Assembly: GCF_015057185.1 (NCBI RefSeq) | Contig: NZ_SVEV01000006.1 | Span: 1 to 64,000, forward strand | Length of the DNA: 64,000 nt | Direction: 5' to 3' | DNA from: Pseudobutyrivibrio sp. | GTDB lineage: Bacteria; Bacillota; Clostridia; Lachnospirales; Lachnospiraceae | In this document: one piece after another, positions 8,764 through 17,829 of the stretch | Numbering within the stretch: the first letter of the stretch is position 1 | How the letters are laid out: each line of letters begins with the position of its first letter | Notes under the pieces: generated by a model | What the model was told of the DNA's origin: nothing | Seen by the model: the letters and a program-made list of their open reading frames with translations, nothing else | Databases searched by the model: none | Program-made: the position numbers and the translations under genes

Positions 8764-10284
8764 TTATTTTTTAAGTCTAATGCTAACAACTGAACATGTT
8801 GGGAGGGTTACTTTTATGCCAGCATCAGTCTTTGTGTAAGCTGTAAACTCCTGTTCTTTTACTACTTCAGGTGCTTCAAATGTGTTGTAAGAGTTCATCT
8901 TACCTGTAACATATGAAGCCTCGCATACATTGTATGCTCCACCGTCCTTAGTAAGTTGAATCTCAAGTTCCTCTGTAGATTCTAATGAGTTATTTGTTAG
9001 GGTTACAGTGATAACACCATTCTCATCCTCAGAAACTGATTCAAATACCTTAGGAAGTTCATTCTTGCCAGATCCGACTGTACTGTTGTTAATAAGGTCT
9101 GAACCAAGAAGTGTTGCTCCCTGGTGGTGACGGAACATTTTGAAGACATAATAAGTAGGGGTTTTTATCATCTTCTCACCGTCTGTGAGCATAACTGACT
9201 GAAGTACGTTAATCATCTGTGCAATACATGCAAGTTTTACTCTGTCAGAATGCTTATTAAATATATTAAGGTTCATACCAGCAACTAAAGCATCGCGCAT
9301 AGTGTTCTGCTGGTACAAGAAGCCTGGGTTGGTTCCTGGTTCAACATCAGTCCAAATTCCCCATTCATCAATCATCATGCCGATTTTCTTTTCTGGGTCA
9401 TACTCATCCATGATTGCACCATGTTTGTTGATGAGCTCTTCCATATAAAAGCTACGTTTAAGAGTCTGGTAGAATACCTCCTCTGTAAAGTCTGTTGCGC
9501 TTCCCTTGAAGTTCCAATCATCCTCTGTCTCAGGAAGTGTATAGTAATGAAGTGACAAACCATCCATAAATCCATGGAACTGCTCTGGTGTATGATCAAA
9601 GCATGTAGCTAATACTTCTTTTGTCCAATGATAATCATCTACATTGGCACCACAGCAAATCTTTGAAATAGGTTTGCTTCCGTTATAGTTTCTAACATAG
9701 GTCTGATAACGTCTGTACTCATCAGCATAAAACTGTGGGCGCATATTACCGCCGCAGCCCCAGTTTTCGTTTCCAACACCTAGATAATCAACTGTCCAAG
9801 GCTCCTCATGACCATTCTCCTTACGAAGGTCAGCCATTGGTGAAACTCCGTTAAATGTCATGTATTCTACCCATTCGCTCATTTCGCGAACTGTACCAGA
9901 ACCTAAATTGGCATTTACATATGTTTTGCAGCCAAGCTGCTTGCATAATTCAAAATACTCGTGTGTTCCGAAGCTATTATCTTCTACCACACCACCCCAG
10001 TGGGTGTTAATCATTTTCTTGCGATTTTCCTTTGGACCGATTCCATCCATCCAGTGATACTCATCAGCGAAGCAACCACCTGGCCAACGAAGGACTGGTA
10101 CCTTCATCTCCTTTAGAGCTTCAACTACATCTGTACGCATACCATTTACGTTAGGAATATCGCTATTTTCTCCAACGTATAACCCCTCGTAAATACAGCG
10201 TCCCAAGTGCTCTGAGAAATGACCATAAATCTCTGGAGCAATTGTACTCTTTTTGTTTTCGTTGTTGATAACTAATTTTGCCAT
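8764..10284 (-). CDS. Intracellular alpha-L-arabinofuranosidase, GH51
   Basis: The enzyme removes terminal alpha-L-arabinofuranosyl units from arabino-oligosaccharides. At 506 residues it has the usual size. The catalytic acid/base is Glu173 in GNENWG and the nucleophile is Glu307 in MIDEWG, both in the expected place of the (beta/alpha)8 barrel; a C-terminal beta-sandwich follows. No signal peptide is present, so it works on imported oligomers. The ORF track adds 30 codons, but AGGAGA lies close before the ATG at 10284 (MAKLVI) and the added stretch is made of repeat DNA. It is the last gene of the CUT1 transporter operon, and imported arabinan fragments are its likely substrate. Confidence 0.96.
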   Translation of the reverse strand: MAKLVINNENKKSTIAPEIYGHFSEHLGRCIYEGLYVGENSDIPNVNGMRTDVVEALKEMKVPVLRWPGGCFADEYHWMDGIGPKENRKKMINTHWGGVVEDNSFGTHEYFELCKQLGCKTYVNANLGSGTVREMSEWVEYMTFNGVSPMADLRKENGHEEPWTVDYLGVGNENWGCGGNMRPQFYADEYRRYQTYVRNYNGSKPISKICCGANVDDYHWTKEVLATCFDHTPEQFHGFMDGLSLHYYTLPETEDDWNFKGSATDFTEEVFYQTLKRSFYMEELINKHGAIMDEYDPEKKIGMMIDEWGIWTDVEPGTNPGFLYQQNTMRDALVAGMNLNIFNKHSDRVKLACIAQMINVLQSVMLTDGEKMIKTPTYYVFKMFRHHQGATLLGSDLINNSTVGSGKNELPKVFESVSEDENGVITVTLTNNSLESTEELEIQLTKDGGAYNVCEASYVTGKMNSYNTFEAPEVVKEQEFTAYTKTDAGIKVTLPTCSVVSIRLKK

Positions 10285-10337
10285 AACATATACTTCTCCT
10301 ATATTTTTTGCTCGGCTAGCCACAGCTATTTCTCTGG

Positions 10338-10420
10338 CCACGGGAAGACGCACCATTATGATTGCCTTCGGCAATGAGGTGCGTCGTGGGAGCAGTAAAA
10401 GGTTAACCTTTTACTGCTCC
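10338..10420. repeat. Nested palindromic element between permease and GH51 genes
   Basis: Two hairpins stand side by side. The first (10347-10385) has arms GACGCACC / GGTGCGTC enclosing ATTGCC-TTC-GGCAAT, the inner hairpin also found at 28.98 kb. The second (10389-10420) is a perfect 32-bp palindrome (half site GGAGCAGTAAAAGGTT) whose right half is the 3' end of the permease gene. It may stop or protect the upstream part of the transcript. Confidence 0.7.
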
Positions 10421-11272
10421 TGCTGTCATACCATCTATAATATATTTCTGGAAGATAAGGAAGATTACAAAAATAGGCAATATTCCAAACATTGAACCAG
10501 CAATAAGCACATCATAGTTATTACCATATGGTGTGAGCAAAGTATTAAGTCCAATAGGAAGAGTAAACTTTTCTGCACCCTTTAGTACTAAAAGTGGCCA
10601 AAGGATTGCGTTCCAGTTACCCATAGCAGAAAGAATACCCATAGAAGCAAAAGCTGGTTTTGCAAGTGGAAGGATAATCTTTACCGAAATACCATACTCT
10701 GAGCATCCATCAATTCTAGCTGCATCTAGCAGATCTTTTGGTAGTCCTGATAAATATTGTTTGAAGAAGAAAATTGTAGATGCGTTACAAAATCCTATAA
10801 TCATAACTCCCACATATGTATCAATGAGCTTTAAAGCGATTATCTCTTTGTACAATGGAAGCATTAATATTTCAAAAGGAACCATCATTGTTGCCAAAAC
10901 TATTGTAAACAAAAGATTCTTAAATTTAAAGTTATACATTGAGATTCCGTAGGCAACAAAGTAGCAAACAAAAAGTGTGATAACTACTGAGAGGATACAG
11001 ATAACCAGAGAGTTTTTATACCACATAAAATACTTCTGGCTATCTGCATTTCCAGAAAAGAGATACAAGTAGTTGTCAAGGTTCATGGTGGATAAATCTA
11101 AATCAATAGATAATCCCCTTCTGATAAGCTCCTTGCCTGGTCTGAAGGATGCCAACAAACCGGCAAATACTGGGAATAATATAATTAAACTAAGAATAAG
11201 GAAAAATCCTGTTGCTAGAATACTTCCAATTTTAATCTTAGGAGATGAACTCATTGTCTTTTCTTTTGACAT
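10403..11272 (-). CDS. Sugar ABC transporter permease, MalG type (CUT1)
   Basis: This is the second inner-membrane permease of the transporter, 289 residues with six membrane segments. The coupling-loop signature lies near residues 185-205 (DAARIDGCSEYGISVKIILP, the EAA loop that docks on the ATPase). The ORF track starts 10 codons early; AAAGGAGGAGAAATAAT precedes the ATG at 11272, and that start lies one base after the stop of the partner permease, so translation is coupled. No ATPase gene is nearby; CUT1 systems of this group commonly share an MsmK-type ATPase. Its 3' end is half of a perfect palindrome. Confidence 0.93.
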   Translation of the reverse strand: MSKEKTMSSSPKIKIGSILATGFFLILSLIILFPVFAGLLASFRPGKELIRRGLSIDLDLSTMNLDNYLYLFSGNADSQKYFMWYKNSLVICILSVVITLFVCYFVAYGISMYNFKFKNLLFTIVLATMMVPFEILMLPLYKEIIALKLIDTYVGVMIIGFCNASTIFFFKQYLSGLPKDLLDAARIDGCSEYGISVKIILPLAKPAFASMGILSAMGNWNAILWPLLVLKGAEKFTLPIGLNTLLTPYGNNYDVLIAGSMFGILPIFVIFLIFQKYIIDGMTAGAVKG

Positions 11273-11273
11273 A

Positions 11274-12170
11274 TTATTTCTCCTCCTTTTTGAAAGTACC
11301 ATTTAGTATAAGCTGAGCGAAGTTTATGATAAGTGCAACCACAAGGAGCACAACACCAACTGCGCAGGCATAGCCCATATCATTTTTCTCTATACCACGT
11401 TTGTACAAGTAACCTACAATAGTAAGGCCTATGTTGTTAGGTGATGAGTTACCTGCCCAAAGCATGTAAGACTCTAAGAACATTGCAAGTCCAGCATAAA
11501 CAGAAATAGTTAATACATATACTGTAGTTGGCTTTAACAATGGCAATGTTACATATAAGAATTTCTGCCAACCTGATGCCCCATCAATGTCTGCTGCTTC
11601 ATATAAAGAACTGTCAATTGATTTCAAACCAGACAGGAAATATAGCATGTTGACGCCTGTCCATCTCCAGCAGGCAACAATTAATAAAGCAAGCATTCCT
11701 GACCAGCCCATTTTTAACCATTTATATGTTCCAAGGCCTAAAGCCGCTGTAATCATGTTCATCTGACCTGTTGTATACTCTGTAAACATCAGGCGGAATA
11801 ATGTACCAGAAATAACTACTGATGTTAATGCTGGCATGTAGAGAACAGCCTTCCATACGCCCTTAGCTTTTACCAAGTTGCTATCCATAAGTACTGCAAA
11901 GAGCATTGGGAATGGAATCAAAAGAACTAACGTGAAAAACATGTATTTAATACTGTTCCAAACCGCAATATGGAAAACATTATCTTTCAACAATTTTGTG
12001 TAATTATCAAAACCTACCCAATCTGTTGTGATTGCCCCGATATCCTGAAAACTCATTGTAAAAGCAGTGATTAGGGGGTAAACCCAAAAGAAAGCAAAAC
12101 TAAGAATAAAAGGTACTACGAAAACGTATGGTGCTACCTTCTGAGAATAAATAAAGTTTTTAACCTTCAT
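11274..12170 (-). CDS. Sugar ABC transporter permease, MalF type (CUT1)
   Basis: The first permease partner has 298 residues and six membrane helices, starting with the cytoplasmic stretch MKVKNFIYSQKVAPYV. Its EAA loop reads YEAADIDGASGWQKFLYVTLP at about 195-215. AGGAAAGGTG precedes the ATG. It is separated from the binding-protein gene by a hairpin, which fits the usual excess of binding protein over permease. With its neighbours it probably imports arabino-oligosaccharides; this is judged from the GH51, GH43 and ara genes around it, not from the sequence of the permease. Confidence 0.93.
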   Translation of the reverse strand: MKVKNFIYSQKVAPYVFVVPFILSFAFFWVYPLITAFTMSFQDIGAITTDWVGFDNYTKLLKDNVFHIAVWNSIKYMFFTLVLLIPFPMLFAVLMDSNLVKAKGVWKAVLYMPALTSVVISGTLFRLMFTEYTTGQMNMITAALGLGTYKWLKMGWSGMLALLIVACWRWTGVNMLYFLSGLKSIDSSLYEAADIDGASGWQKFLYVTLPLLKPTTVYVLTISVYAGLAMFLESYMLWAGNSSPNNIGLTIVGYLYKRGIEKNDMGYACAVGVVLLVVALIINFAQLILNGTFKKEEK

Positions 12171-12197
12171 AATGCACCTTTCCTCATTTTTAAAATA

Positions 12198-12223
12198 GGG
12201 ATGCCTGCCTAGGCCGGCATCCC
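12198..12223 (-). terminator. Intra-operon attenuating hairpin
   Basis: GGGATGCC / GGCATCCC, with a further paired inner part, lies between the binding-protein gene and the permeases and is followed on the minus strand by TATTTTAAAAA. It would let only part of the transcription pass. Confidence 0.7.
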
Positions 12224-12237
12224 TTCAAAAGCATTTC

Positions 12238-13650
12238 CTATTGTTCCATATCCACTGCGTCCTGTGCCTCTTGAAGAGCATCATCTACTGAATATGAAGG
12301 GTCTTCTAACACTTCATTTAATGTTGTTGTGCAGAAGTACTCATTGATTGTTGGGCTAATAGATACAACAGAAATCTTTCCAATGTTATCCATTCCTATC
12401 TCGTTAAGTACATCATATGGGTAGTTGATGAAGAACTGATTGTATTGGTTTGCATCATCATGAGCAAATGCATCATCGCTCCAAAGTGCTGCGTTACATA
12501 CGTCAAATCCAAGTGTATCCCAGATGTGCTGCTCACCTTCCTCTGACATCTTTGCCCAGCAAAGGAATTCTGCTGCAAGGTCTGTGTTTTCAGACTGCTG
12601 TGTTACTACTGTACCAGTACCACCGATACCTACTGAGCACTTCTGGCCTTTTTCGAATACAGGACACTTAGCAATGTACCAGTTACCCTTTTCCTCTTCC
12701 ATGTAGTTTGTGAAACGTGACATGTACCACATAGCCTTAGGGAATGAAACAACGTTGTGATCCATGATGTTCTGGAAACCAGCCTCAAGATCAATATGTC
12801 CGTCTGGTGAAACCTCAGCGAAGCCTGAGTTTAACCAATCCTGCTGCATTGTAAGCATTTTCTTAACTGAGTCTAACTGAACATTTGCTGGATCATCAAA
12901 ACCACCTGTCCAGTCATCACCGTACTCAGCCATTGCAAGCCAGAGCCAATCTACTCCGCCTGTATCAACACATGTGAAGTACTTGCCATCTTCGTTCATA
13001 GCTCCTAAGTACTCCTCACCAAGTGCCTGATAATCATCCCATGTCTCTACTGCATCGATCTTTGCAATAACCTCATCCTGTGAAAGTCCCATTGCCTCAG
13101 ACATTGCTGCTACGTTGTAGTACATAACTGTTGCACCTACGTGGTATGGTGCGCCGTAATAATTTCCATCTGAACCCTGATATGTCTCCATACGAGATGT
13201 AACCATTGTATCGAGATAATCAGCTGCATAATCATTTAATGGAACAAGCCACTGATCAAGACCTTCTACAACGTTAGGGAACTGACCAACTTCTACATCA
13301 CAGATATCTGGAGCTCCTGTACCTGACTCAAGCGCTGTAAGAAGCTTTGTGTGCATATCGCTGTATGGATATGTTGTACAAGTAATCTCAATAGTCTGAT
13401 CTGGATGCTGCTTATTCCACTCCTCTGCCATTACACCATAGTGCTGAGCATGAAGCTCTACGAAAGTCCACATTTCAAGATGAGTACCGTTTGAATCACC
13501 ATATGTATTAGTAACTACTTCCGATTCTGCTGTCTCCTCTTCTGTTGCTTCATCAGGATTAACCCCACCCTCAGAAGCTCCGCCACATCCAACAAATAGT
13601 GCTGTTGCCATTGATGTGCAAAGAAGCATACTGATTAATTTTTTCTTCAT
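12238..13650 (-). CDS. Sugar ABC transporter substrate-binding lipoprotein (CUT1)
   Basis: The 470-residue protein begins with a lipoprotein signal peptide and lipobox (LFVGCGG, Cys22) followed by an acidic linker, then a bacterial solute-binding fold of the MalE class. It catches a sugar oligomer outside the cell and delivers it to the two permeases. AGGAGGAGAAGA precedes the ATG. It is the first gene of the operon: a strong promoter lies about 120 bases upstream. Many Trp and Tyr residues in the body suit an oligosaccharide ligand. Arabinan or arabinoxylan oligomers are the likely cargo from context. Confidence 0.94.
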   Translation of the reverse strand: MKKKLISMLLCTSMATALFVGCGGASEGGVNPDEATEEETAESEVVTNTYGDSNGTHLEMWTFVELHAQHYGVMAEEWNKQHPDQTIEITCTTYPYSDMHTKLLTALESGTGAPDICDVEVGQFPNVVEGLDQWLVPLNDYAADYLDTMVTSRMETYQGSDGNYYGAPYHVGATVMYYNVAAMSEAMGLSQDEVIAKIDAVETWDDYQALGEEYLGAMNEDGKYFTCVDTGGVDWLWLAMAEYGDDWTGGFDDPANVQLDSVKKMLTMQQDWLNSGFAEVSPDGHIDLEAGFQNIMDHNVVSFPKAMWYMSRFTNYMEEEKGNWYIAKCPVFEKGQKCSVGIGGTGTVVTQQSENTDLAAEFLCWAKMSEEGEQHIWDTLGFDVCNAALWSDDAFAHDDANQYNQFFINYPYDVLNEIGMDNIGKISVVSISPTINEYFCTTTLNEVLEDPSYSVDDALQEAQDAVDMEQ

Positions 13651-13771
13651 TCTTCTCCTCCTTGATTTTCACATGTAAAGGTTATAAAGTTATACTGTTC
13701 GGCGTTAATAAATCAGCCGAGGCTTGTTAGCTAATCTATTAAACATCCAAATGGTTAACTGTTATGATTCA

Positions 13772-13799
13772 ATTATATTATGCCAATAGCTTAAGTCAA
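13772..13799 (-). promoter_or_regulatory. Sigma-A promoter of the CUT1 operon
   Basis: Read on the minus strand, TTGACT and TATAAT are 16 bp apart. The leader to the binding-protein ATG would be about 115 nt. Confidence 0.8.
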
Positions 13800-13847
13800 T
13801 AATTATTTTAGATTTTTCTAAACTAATTTGATTTTTCTTTTAATCTC

Positions 13848-13873
13848 TCCAAATTGAACTAATAAAATTTGGA
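13848..13873. promoter_or_regulatory. Inverted repeat, possible ArsR-type operator
   Basis: TCCAAATT and AATTTGGA face each other over 10 bp between the two divergent promoters. The position suits the regulator encoded alongside. A further half site TCCAAA lies at about 13747. Confidence 0.5.
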
Positions 13874-13975
13874 TATTTTCACTAATTCGTCACATTTTTC
13901 ACATTTTCGATAGGTTTAAGTAAAAGTATTCAATATTTTTCTATAACAAATCTCCTGTTTTTTCATTAAATTCAT

Positions 13976-14004
13976 TTGACACTGTAAATGGGGAATTTTA
14001 TAAT
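13976..14004 (+). promoter_or_regulatory. Sigma-A promoter of the ArsR-type regulator
   Basis: Perfect consensus boxes TTGACA and TATAAT are 17 bp apart, 44 bases before the start codon. Confidence 0.85.
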
Positions 14005-14048
14005 TATATAAAATATTATTATTTATTCTAAAAAGGAGAATAAGTGTT

Positions 14049-14969
14049 ATGATTCATATCACTTCCCTTGACGAAGGACTAGAACTTTTTAAAGCTTTGG
14101 GCTCTGATGTACGTATTCAAATATTAAATATACTATTAGAAAATGGACACATGAGTATGAACCAGCTGGCTACTCAGCTTAATCTTAGTAATGGCGCCCT
14201 TACAGGACACATTAAAAAGCTAGAAGAATGTGGTTTGATTTCCACATCCAATGAATCAGCCAGCCACGGAAATTCTAAGATTTGTTCAGTGATTCAGGAT
14301 AAAATTGTACTTGAAATAGAAAAACCTGTTGACCTATCAAATGTTTTTGCAACTTCTATAAAGGTTGGTCAATTCTCAAGCTTCAATGTTTGTCCTACAT
14401 GTGGTCTTGCTGACAGCTCTAGCGTTATTGGTGAAATCGATGATGCCAGATACTTTAGCCATCCAGATAGATTCAATGCTGATATCATTTGGTTTACAAA
14501 GGGCTATGTAGAATACACCTTGCCAAATCTTGTTCCTAGCAATAACGAGATTACACAGATTTCCATTTCCTTTGAGATTTCCTCAGAGGCCCCTGGTGTG
14601 GATGAGAATTGGCCTAGTGATATTTCTTTCTATCTCAATGATAAAAAGCTGGGTATGTGGACAAGCCCTGGTGATTTCGGTGGCGATATACTTGGTATGT
14701 TTACTCCTGATTGGTGGCCACAAAATTGGAATCAATACGGATTACTTAAGCTTTTAGTTGTTAACAGACATGGAACATTTATTGATGGTCTTAAAATTTC
14801 TGATTTGACTATCAGTGATTTAGCATTAGATTCAAGCACTCCTATTAATTTTAGAATTGCTGTAGATGATGATGCTGAGCATGTTGGTGGTGTTACTTTG
14901 TTTGGTAAATCCTTCGGAAATTACGGACAGGATATCAAAGTATCCCTCAGCTATATGCCTAAAAATTAA
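14049..14969 (+). CDS. ArsR-type winged-helix regulator with large C-terminal domain
   Basis: Residues 5-80 form an ArsR-like winged helix (FKALGSDVRIQILNILLENG, then MNQLATQLNLSNGALTGHIKKLEE). The remaining 220 residues are beta-rich, with a Cys-Pro-x-Cys pair at about 117-120 (NVCPTCG) and many Trp residues (SDISFYLNDKKLGMW, FTPDWWPQNWNQYG), reminiscent of jelly-roll carbohydrate-binding folds. I do not know a characterised homologue. A GGAGAA site lies eight bases before the ATG. Standing divergent to the CUT1 operon, it most likely senses an intracellular arabinose-derived sugar and controls the transporter and GH51. The C-terminal assignment as a sugar sensor is inference. Confidence 0.8.
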   Translation: MIHITSLDEGLELFKALGSDVRIQILNILLENGHMSMNQLATQLNLSNGALTGHIKKLEECGLISTSNESASHGNSKICSVIQDKIVLEIEKPVDLSNVFATSIKVGQFSSFNVCPTCGLADSSSVIGEIDDARYFSHPDRFNADIIWFTKGYVEYTLPNLVPSNNEITQISISFEISSEAPGVDENWPSDISFYLNDKKLGMWTSPGDFGGDILGMFTPDWWPQNWNQYGLLKLLVVNRHGTFIDGLKISDLTISDLALDSSTPINFRIAVDDDAEHVGGVTLFGKSFGNYGQDIKVSLSYMPKN

Positions 14970-14978
14970 GCAAAATAA

Positions 14979-15018
14979 AACTCTCTTCTTGGATTTAATC
15001 CACCGAAGAGAGTTATTT
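14979..15018. terminator. Bidirectional terminator
   Basis: AACTCTCTTC / GAAGAGAGTT is followed by ATTTTTT on the plus strand. It separates the regulator from the convergent arabinan operon. Confidence 0.85.
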
Positions 15019-15019
15019 T

Positions 15020-15289
15020 TTACCATTTTTTCTTTGGGCAGTGACTTGCAGCCATGGCCGCTCTCAGCTCAACATAGCAGCCGCAAGCCATGCATGTGCC
15101 AGCATTAAGTCTTTCACATTCTTTGCAGACTGCCAGGCGCTTTTCGTATATATCATCAGTCACCTGGTCAGCCTGCTTTAATGCAGATTTGTATTTTTCT
15201 ATCATTTCCATGTCTCCATCGATCATATCTCTAAGGAGACATCTGGTACAAACTCTATTTTCAATCATAGTTAAATACTGGTCTTCCAT
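15020..15289 (-). CDS. Small cysteine-rich protein, DUF6171-like
   Basis: This 89-residue protein has two Cys clusters: CTRC near residue 14, and CKECERLNAGTCMACGC at about 55-71, which together could bind one or two zinc ions. It resembles the uncharacterised DUF6171 family of clostridia. It overlaps the end of the GH43 gene by 29 bases, so it is the last cistron of the operon. The start at 15289 has only a weak GGTGG site; MIENRV seven codons later is possible. No function can be given; its place behind an arabinan operon may be incidental. Confidence 0.7.
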   Translation of the reverse strand: MEDQYLTMIENRVCTRCLLRDMIDGDMEMIEKYKSALKQADQVTDDIYEKRLAVCKECERLNAGTCMACGCYVELRAAMAASHCPKKKW

Positions 15290-16223
15290 CCACCCATCTT
15301 ATTTTCATAAGCATAGCATGACGATTCGGATTGTATAATGGATCACCTACAATTTCTGTCTCAGTACGAGCATGATATACCAGTATATCATTCCCCTCTT
15401 CATCCACTGTAAATGAGTTATGACCTGGGCCATATACCACATGCTCAGCAGATGAAGCAAGCACTGGATAGCGGGACTTTTTCCATGAAAGAGGGTCCAG
15501 TAAATCGCTATCTTCGCTGGTTTCAAGCATGCCCATACAGTAGTTGATTCCTGTATCACTTGCCGAATATGTCATAAAAATCTTTCCGTTTCTCTTGATT
15601 ACAGATGGGCCTTCGTTTACCCAAAAGCCGTGGCGCTCCCAATCGTAATCTGGAGTGGTGAGCAATACCTGGTCTGTTTCAAGAGTATATCCATTTTTCA
15701 TTCTGGCTATATAGAGATTTGAAATCTGTTTACCAACGCCAGTTTTTTCAGCCCAAATATAATACCAGCTTCCCTTATTTTCAAATACTGTGGCATCTAA
15801 AGAAAATGCCTCAAACGAAAACTCGTCGCTGTCTGCTCTAGTCATTTTGCCCTTTTCAATCCAAGGGTCAGTCATAGGATTATTTCCCTGACATTCTAAC
15901 ACATATGGACGTATTTTCCATATATCTTCTACTTCGCCACCAGCATAATAAATGTACCATTTTCCAAAGAGAAAATGTATTTCAGGTGCCCAAATATGCT
16001 TGCTCATTGGACCAGTCTCATGCTTATGCCAAACTTCTACTTCCTTGGCATCCTGAAGTCCTTCTAAGGTATCGCTACATCTAAGGACTATCTTGTCATA
16101 TTCTGGCACTGAAGCGGTAAAATAGTATTTCCCGTCAGTGTGCCTATATACATAAGGATCCGCTCGCTGCAAAATCCATGGTTTGTTGTACTTAAAATCC
16201 TTATCCAAATCTATATCCTCCAA
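15261..16223 (-). CDS. Intracellular GH43 glycosidase (arabinanase or arabinofuranosidase type)
   Basis: The 320-residue five-bladed beta-propeller matches family GH43. The likely catalytic base is the Asp in RADPYVY near residue 22, the pKa-modulating Asp is in SLDATVF, and the acid is the Glu in NEGPSV. No signal peptide exists, so it would act on imported oligomers. The start is a TTG with AGAGGAG four bases upstream; no in-frame ATG precedes the catalytic Asp, so TTG is required. The ribosome site overlaps the stop of the lipoprotein GH43 gene. Alpha-1,5-arabino-oligosaccharides are the expected substrates, but GH43 also contains xylosidases. Confidence 0.88.
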   Translation of the reverse strand: MEDIDLDKDFKYNKPWILQRADPYVYRHTDGKYYFTASVPEYDKIVLRCSDTLEGLQDAKEVEVWHKHETGPMSKHIWAPEIHFLFGKWYIYYAGGEVEDIWKIRPYVLECQGNNPMTDPWIEKGKMTRADSDEFSFEAFSLDATVFENKGSWYYIWAEKTGVGKQISNLYIARMKNGYTLETDQVLLTTPDYDWERHGFWVNEGPSVIKRNGKIFMTYSASDTGINYCMGMLETSEDSDLLDPLSWKKSRYPVLASSAEHVVYGPGHNSFTVDEEGNDILVYHARTETEIVGDPLYNPNRHAMLMKIRWVDGRPVFNYD

Positions 16224-16232
16224 ATTTCTCCT

Positions 16233-17762
16233 CTAGAGAATCAACCTCGTTCCCCATAAACTCTCATTTTCCCCTACAGCAGAGAATGTCATAACCTCAT
16301 TGTCGCCTTCATCTAGCATTTCACAGAACACTCCACTGTAATTAACTTGGTCAATTGTAATATTCATGTAATAAGTGCCATCTTGCATTTCCCATGTACC
16401 TGTTATGCCGTCACCTTCACAGGTGCCATCATCATTTAGATACAAAATCTTTGGATTTGCTATATCACTAGAAATATCAGTACCTTGATTTATTATGAAA
16501 TATCTGCCAACTACCTGGTCCTTGGAATATCCAGTCTCAGATACAGTTTCTCCCTTAGTCTGATATGGTAAATCGCATGGCCAGCCTTCTGCATTCATAA
16601 GCATTTGATGGACTCTAGGAGAATGATTTTCTCCGCCATCATTAAATCTGGTATGATAAACTAAATAGATTTTGCCATCTGAGTCTATAAATGCCGAGTT
16701 ATGACCTGTTGCCATGTATGCCATTTCTAAGCTTGGAAGCTTGTAATTTCCTGATAATTTCAAACCATAGTCCTGATGCATAGCGCTTTTTCCAGGGTAC
16801 TTTCCATTCATATCAACATATTCACCATCTACTGTTTTAGAGCGGAAAACTCTAATCTGATAGCCGCCAGTGCTTGTTAGCCCACCATAAGAAACAAAGA
16901 GATAATAGTAATCTGTGGCTTCGTCATACATAATGTATGGACCTTCAATAGAGATATGACCGCCGCCTAAAAGCTTTTTGCCAAAATATGGGTCCACGTT
17001 ATTATCAGGATCTGCTTCGGGGTGTATAACTAGACCGGTATTTGGGTCTAATTCAAGCAGATATATTCCTCCTGACCATGAACCATAGGTCATCCACATA
17101 CGGCCATCTTTGTCATAAAAAACAGTAGGATCAATCGCATTAGGATAATCCTCATAGTTGTAAGCACCAGCCTTTATATAGTTCTTTTTTGCATAGTCCT
17201 CATCCACATAATCATATACATCAGTAGCGTCTATTGTATGCATATTAAAGCCTGAATATATAAGAGGTCCCTGCCATTCAAAAGGTCCCTCTGGTGATGT
17301 GGATGTACCATAGCAAAGATTTGATGCATTAAAGGTGCTAGTGGTGCAATAGTACATGTAATATAGGCCTGTGGTTTCGTTATAAATAACATCCGGTGCC
17401 CACACATGGGTTCCGCCGTCATCTGTTGGAATCAAACTGTCCTTTGAGCCTGAATACGCAAAGGCCTGGTCTGCCACATCATAAATCTGTCCATAGACAG
17501 GATTTGTACTAGAATAGCCATTGCCAATATATTCCCAATTAAGTAAATCAGTGCTTTTTGCAGCTGTCATATGGGAACCATAAATATAATATGTGCCGTC
17601 AACTTCTAAAATAGATGGATCGTGGACTGAAACGCCCGAAGAGACATTGCCAGTAGCAATATCATCATAGTTCACCGTGAAATTCTTTTCCTCTGAGCCT
17701 GAGCACGCCACAAGACTTCCCATCATAGAAATCGCCAAAACACATGAAAAAAGCTTTTTCAC
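16233..17762 (-). CDS. Surface lipoprotein GH43 endo-arabinanase
   Basis: The 509-residue protein starts with a lipoprotein signal (SLVACSG, Cys20) and then a GH43 propeller: HDPSILEVDGTYYIYGS carries the catalytic Asp, AIDPTVF the second Asp, and SIEGPYI the acid Glu. About 110 extra C-terminal residues form a beta domain (WEMQDGTYYMNITIDQVNYSG), as in B. subtilis Abn2-type endo-alpha-1,5-L-arabinanases. The start codon is GTG with AGGAGG upstream. Anchored on the outer face of the membrane, it would cut arabinan to oligomers for the CUT1 transporter. A palindrome about 70 bases upstream could be its operator. Subfamily assignment is by recollection of motifs. Confidence 0.9.
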   Translation of the reverse strand: MKKLFSCVLAISMMGSLVACSGSEEKNFTVNYDDIATGNVSSGVSVHDPSILEVDGTYYIYGSHMTAAKSTDLLNWEYIGNGYSSTNPVYGQIYDVADQAFAYSGSKDSLIPTDDGGTHVWAPDVIYNETTGLYYMYYCTTSTFNASNLCYGTSTSPEGPFEWQGPLIYSGFNMHTIDATDVYDYVDEDYAKKNYIKAGAYNYEDYPNAIDPTVFYDKDGRMWMTYGSWSGGIYLLELDPNTGLVIHPEADPDNNVDPYFGKKLLGGGHISIEGPYIMYDEATDYYYLFVSYGGLTSTGGYQIRVFRSKTVDGEYVDMNGKYPGKSAMHQDYGLKLSGNYKLPSLEMAYMATGHNSAFIDSDGKIYLVYHTRFNDGGENHSPRVHQMLMNAEGWPCDLPYQTKGETVSETGYSKDQVVGRYFIINQGTDISSDIANPKILYLNDDGTCEGDGITGTWEMQDGTYYMNITIDQVNYSGVFCEMLDEGDNEVMTFSAVGENESLWGTRLIL

Positions 17763-17829
17763 GTGCTGTCCTCCTATTAATTATCCTGTGACCCAAACAT
17801 CAAGCCTCATTAATTATGTTGGATCTACG

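Larger units (their letters stand above)
13651..14048. other. 398-bp divergent control region (CUT1 operon / ArsR regulator)
   Basis: No gene is present. The region carries a sigma-A promoter in each direction and an 8-bp inverted repeat between them, listed separately. Confidence 0.7.
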
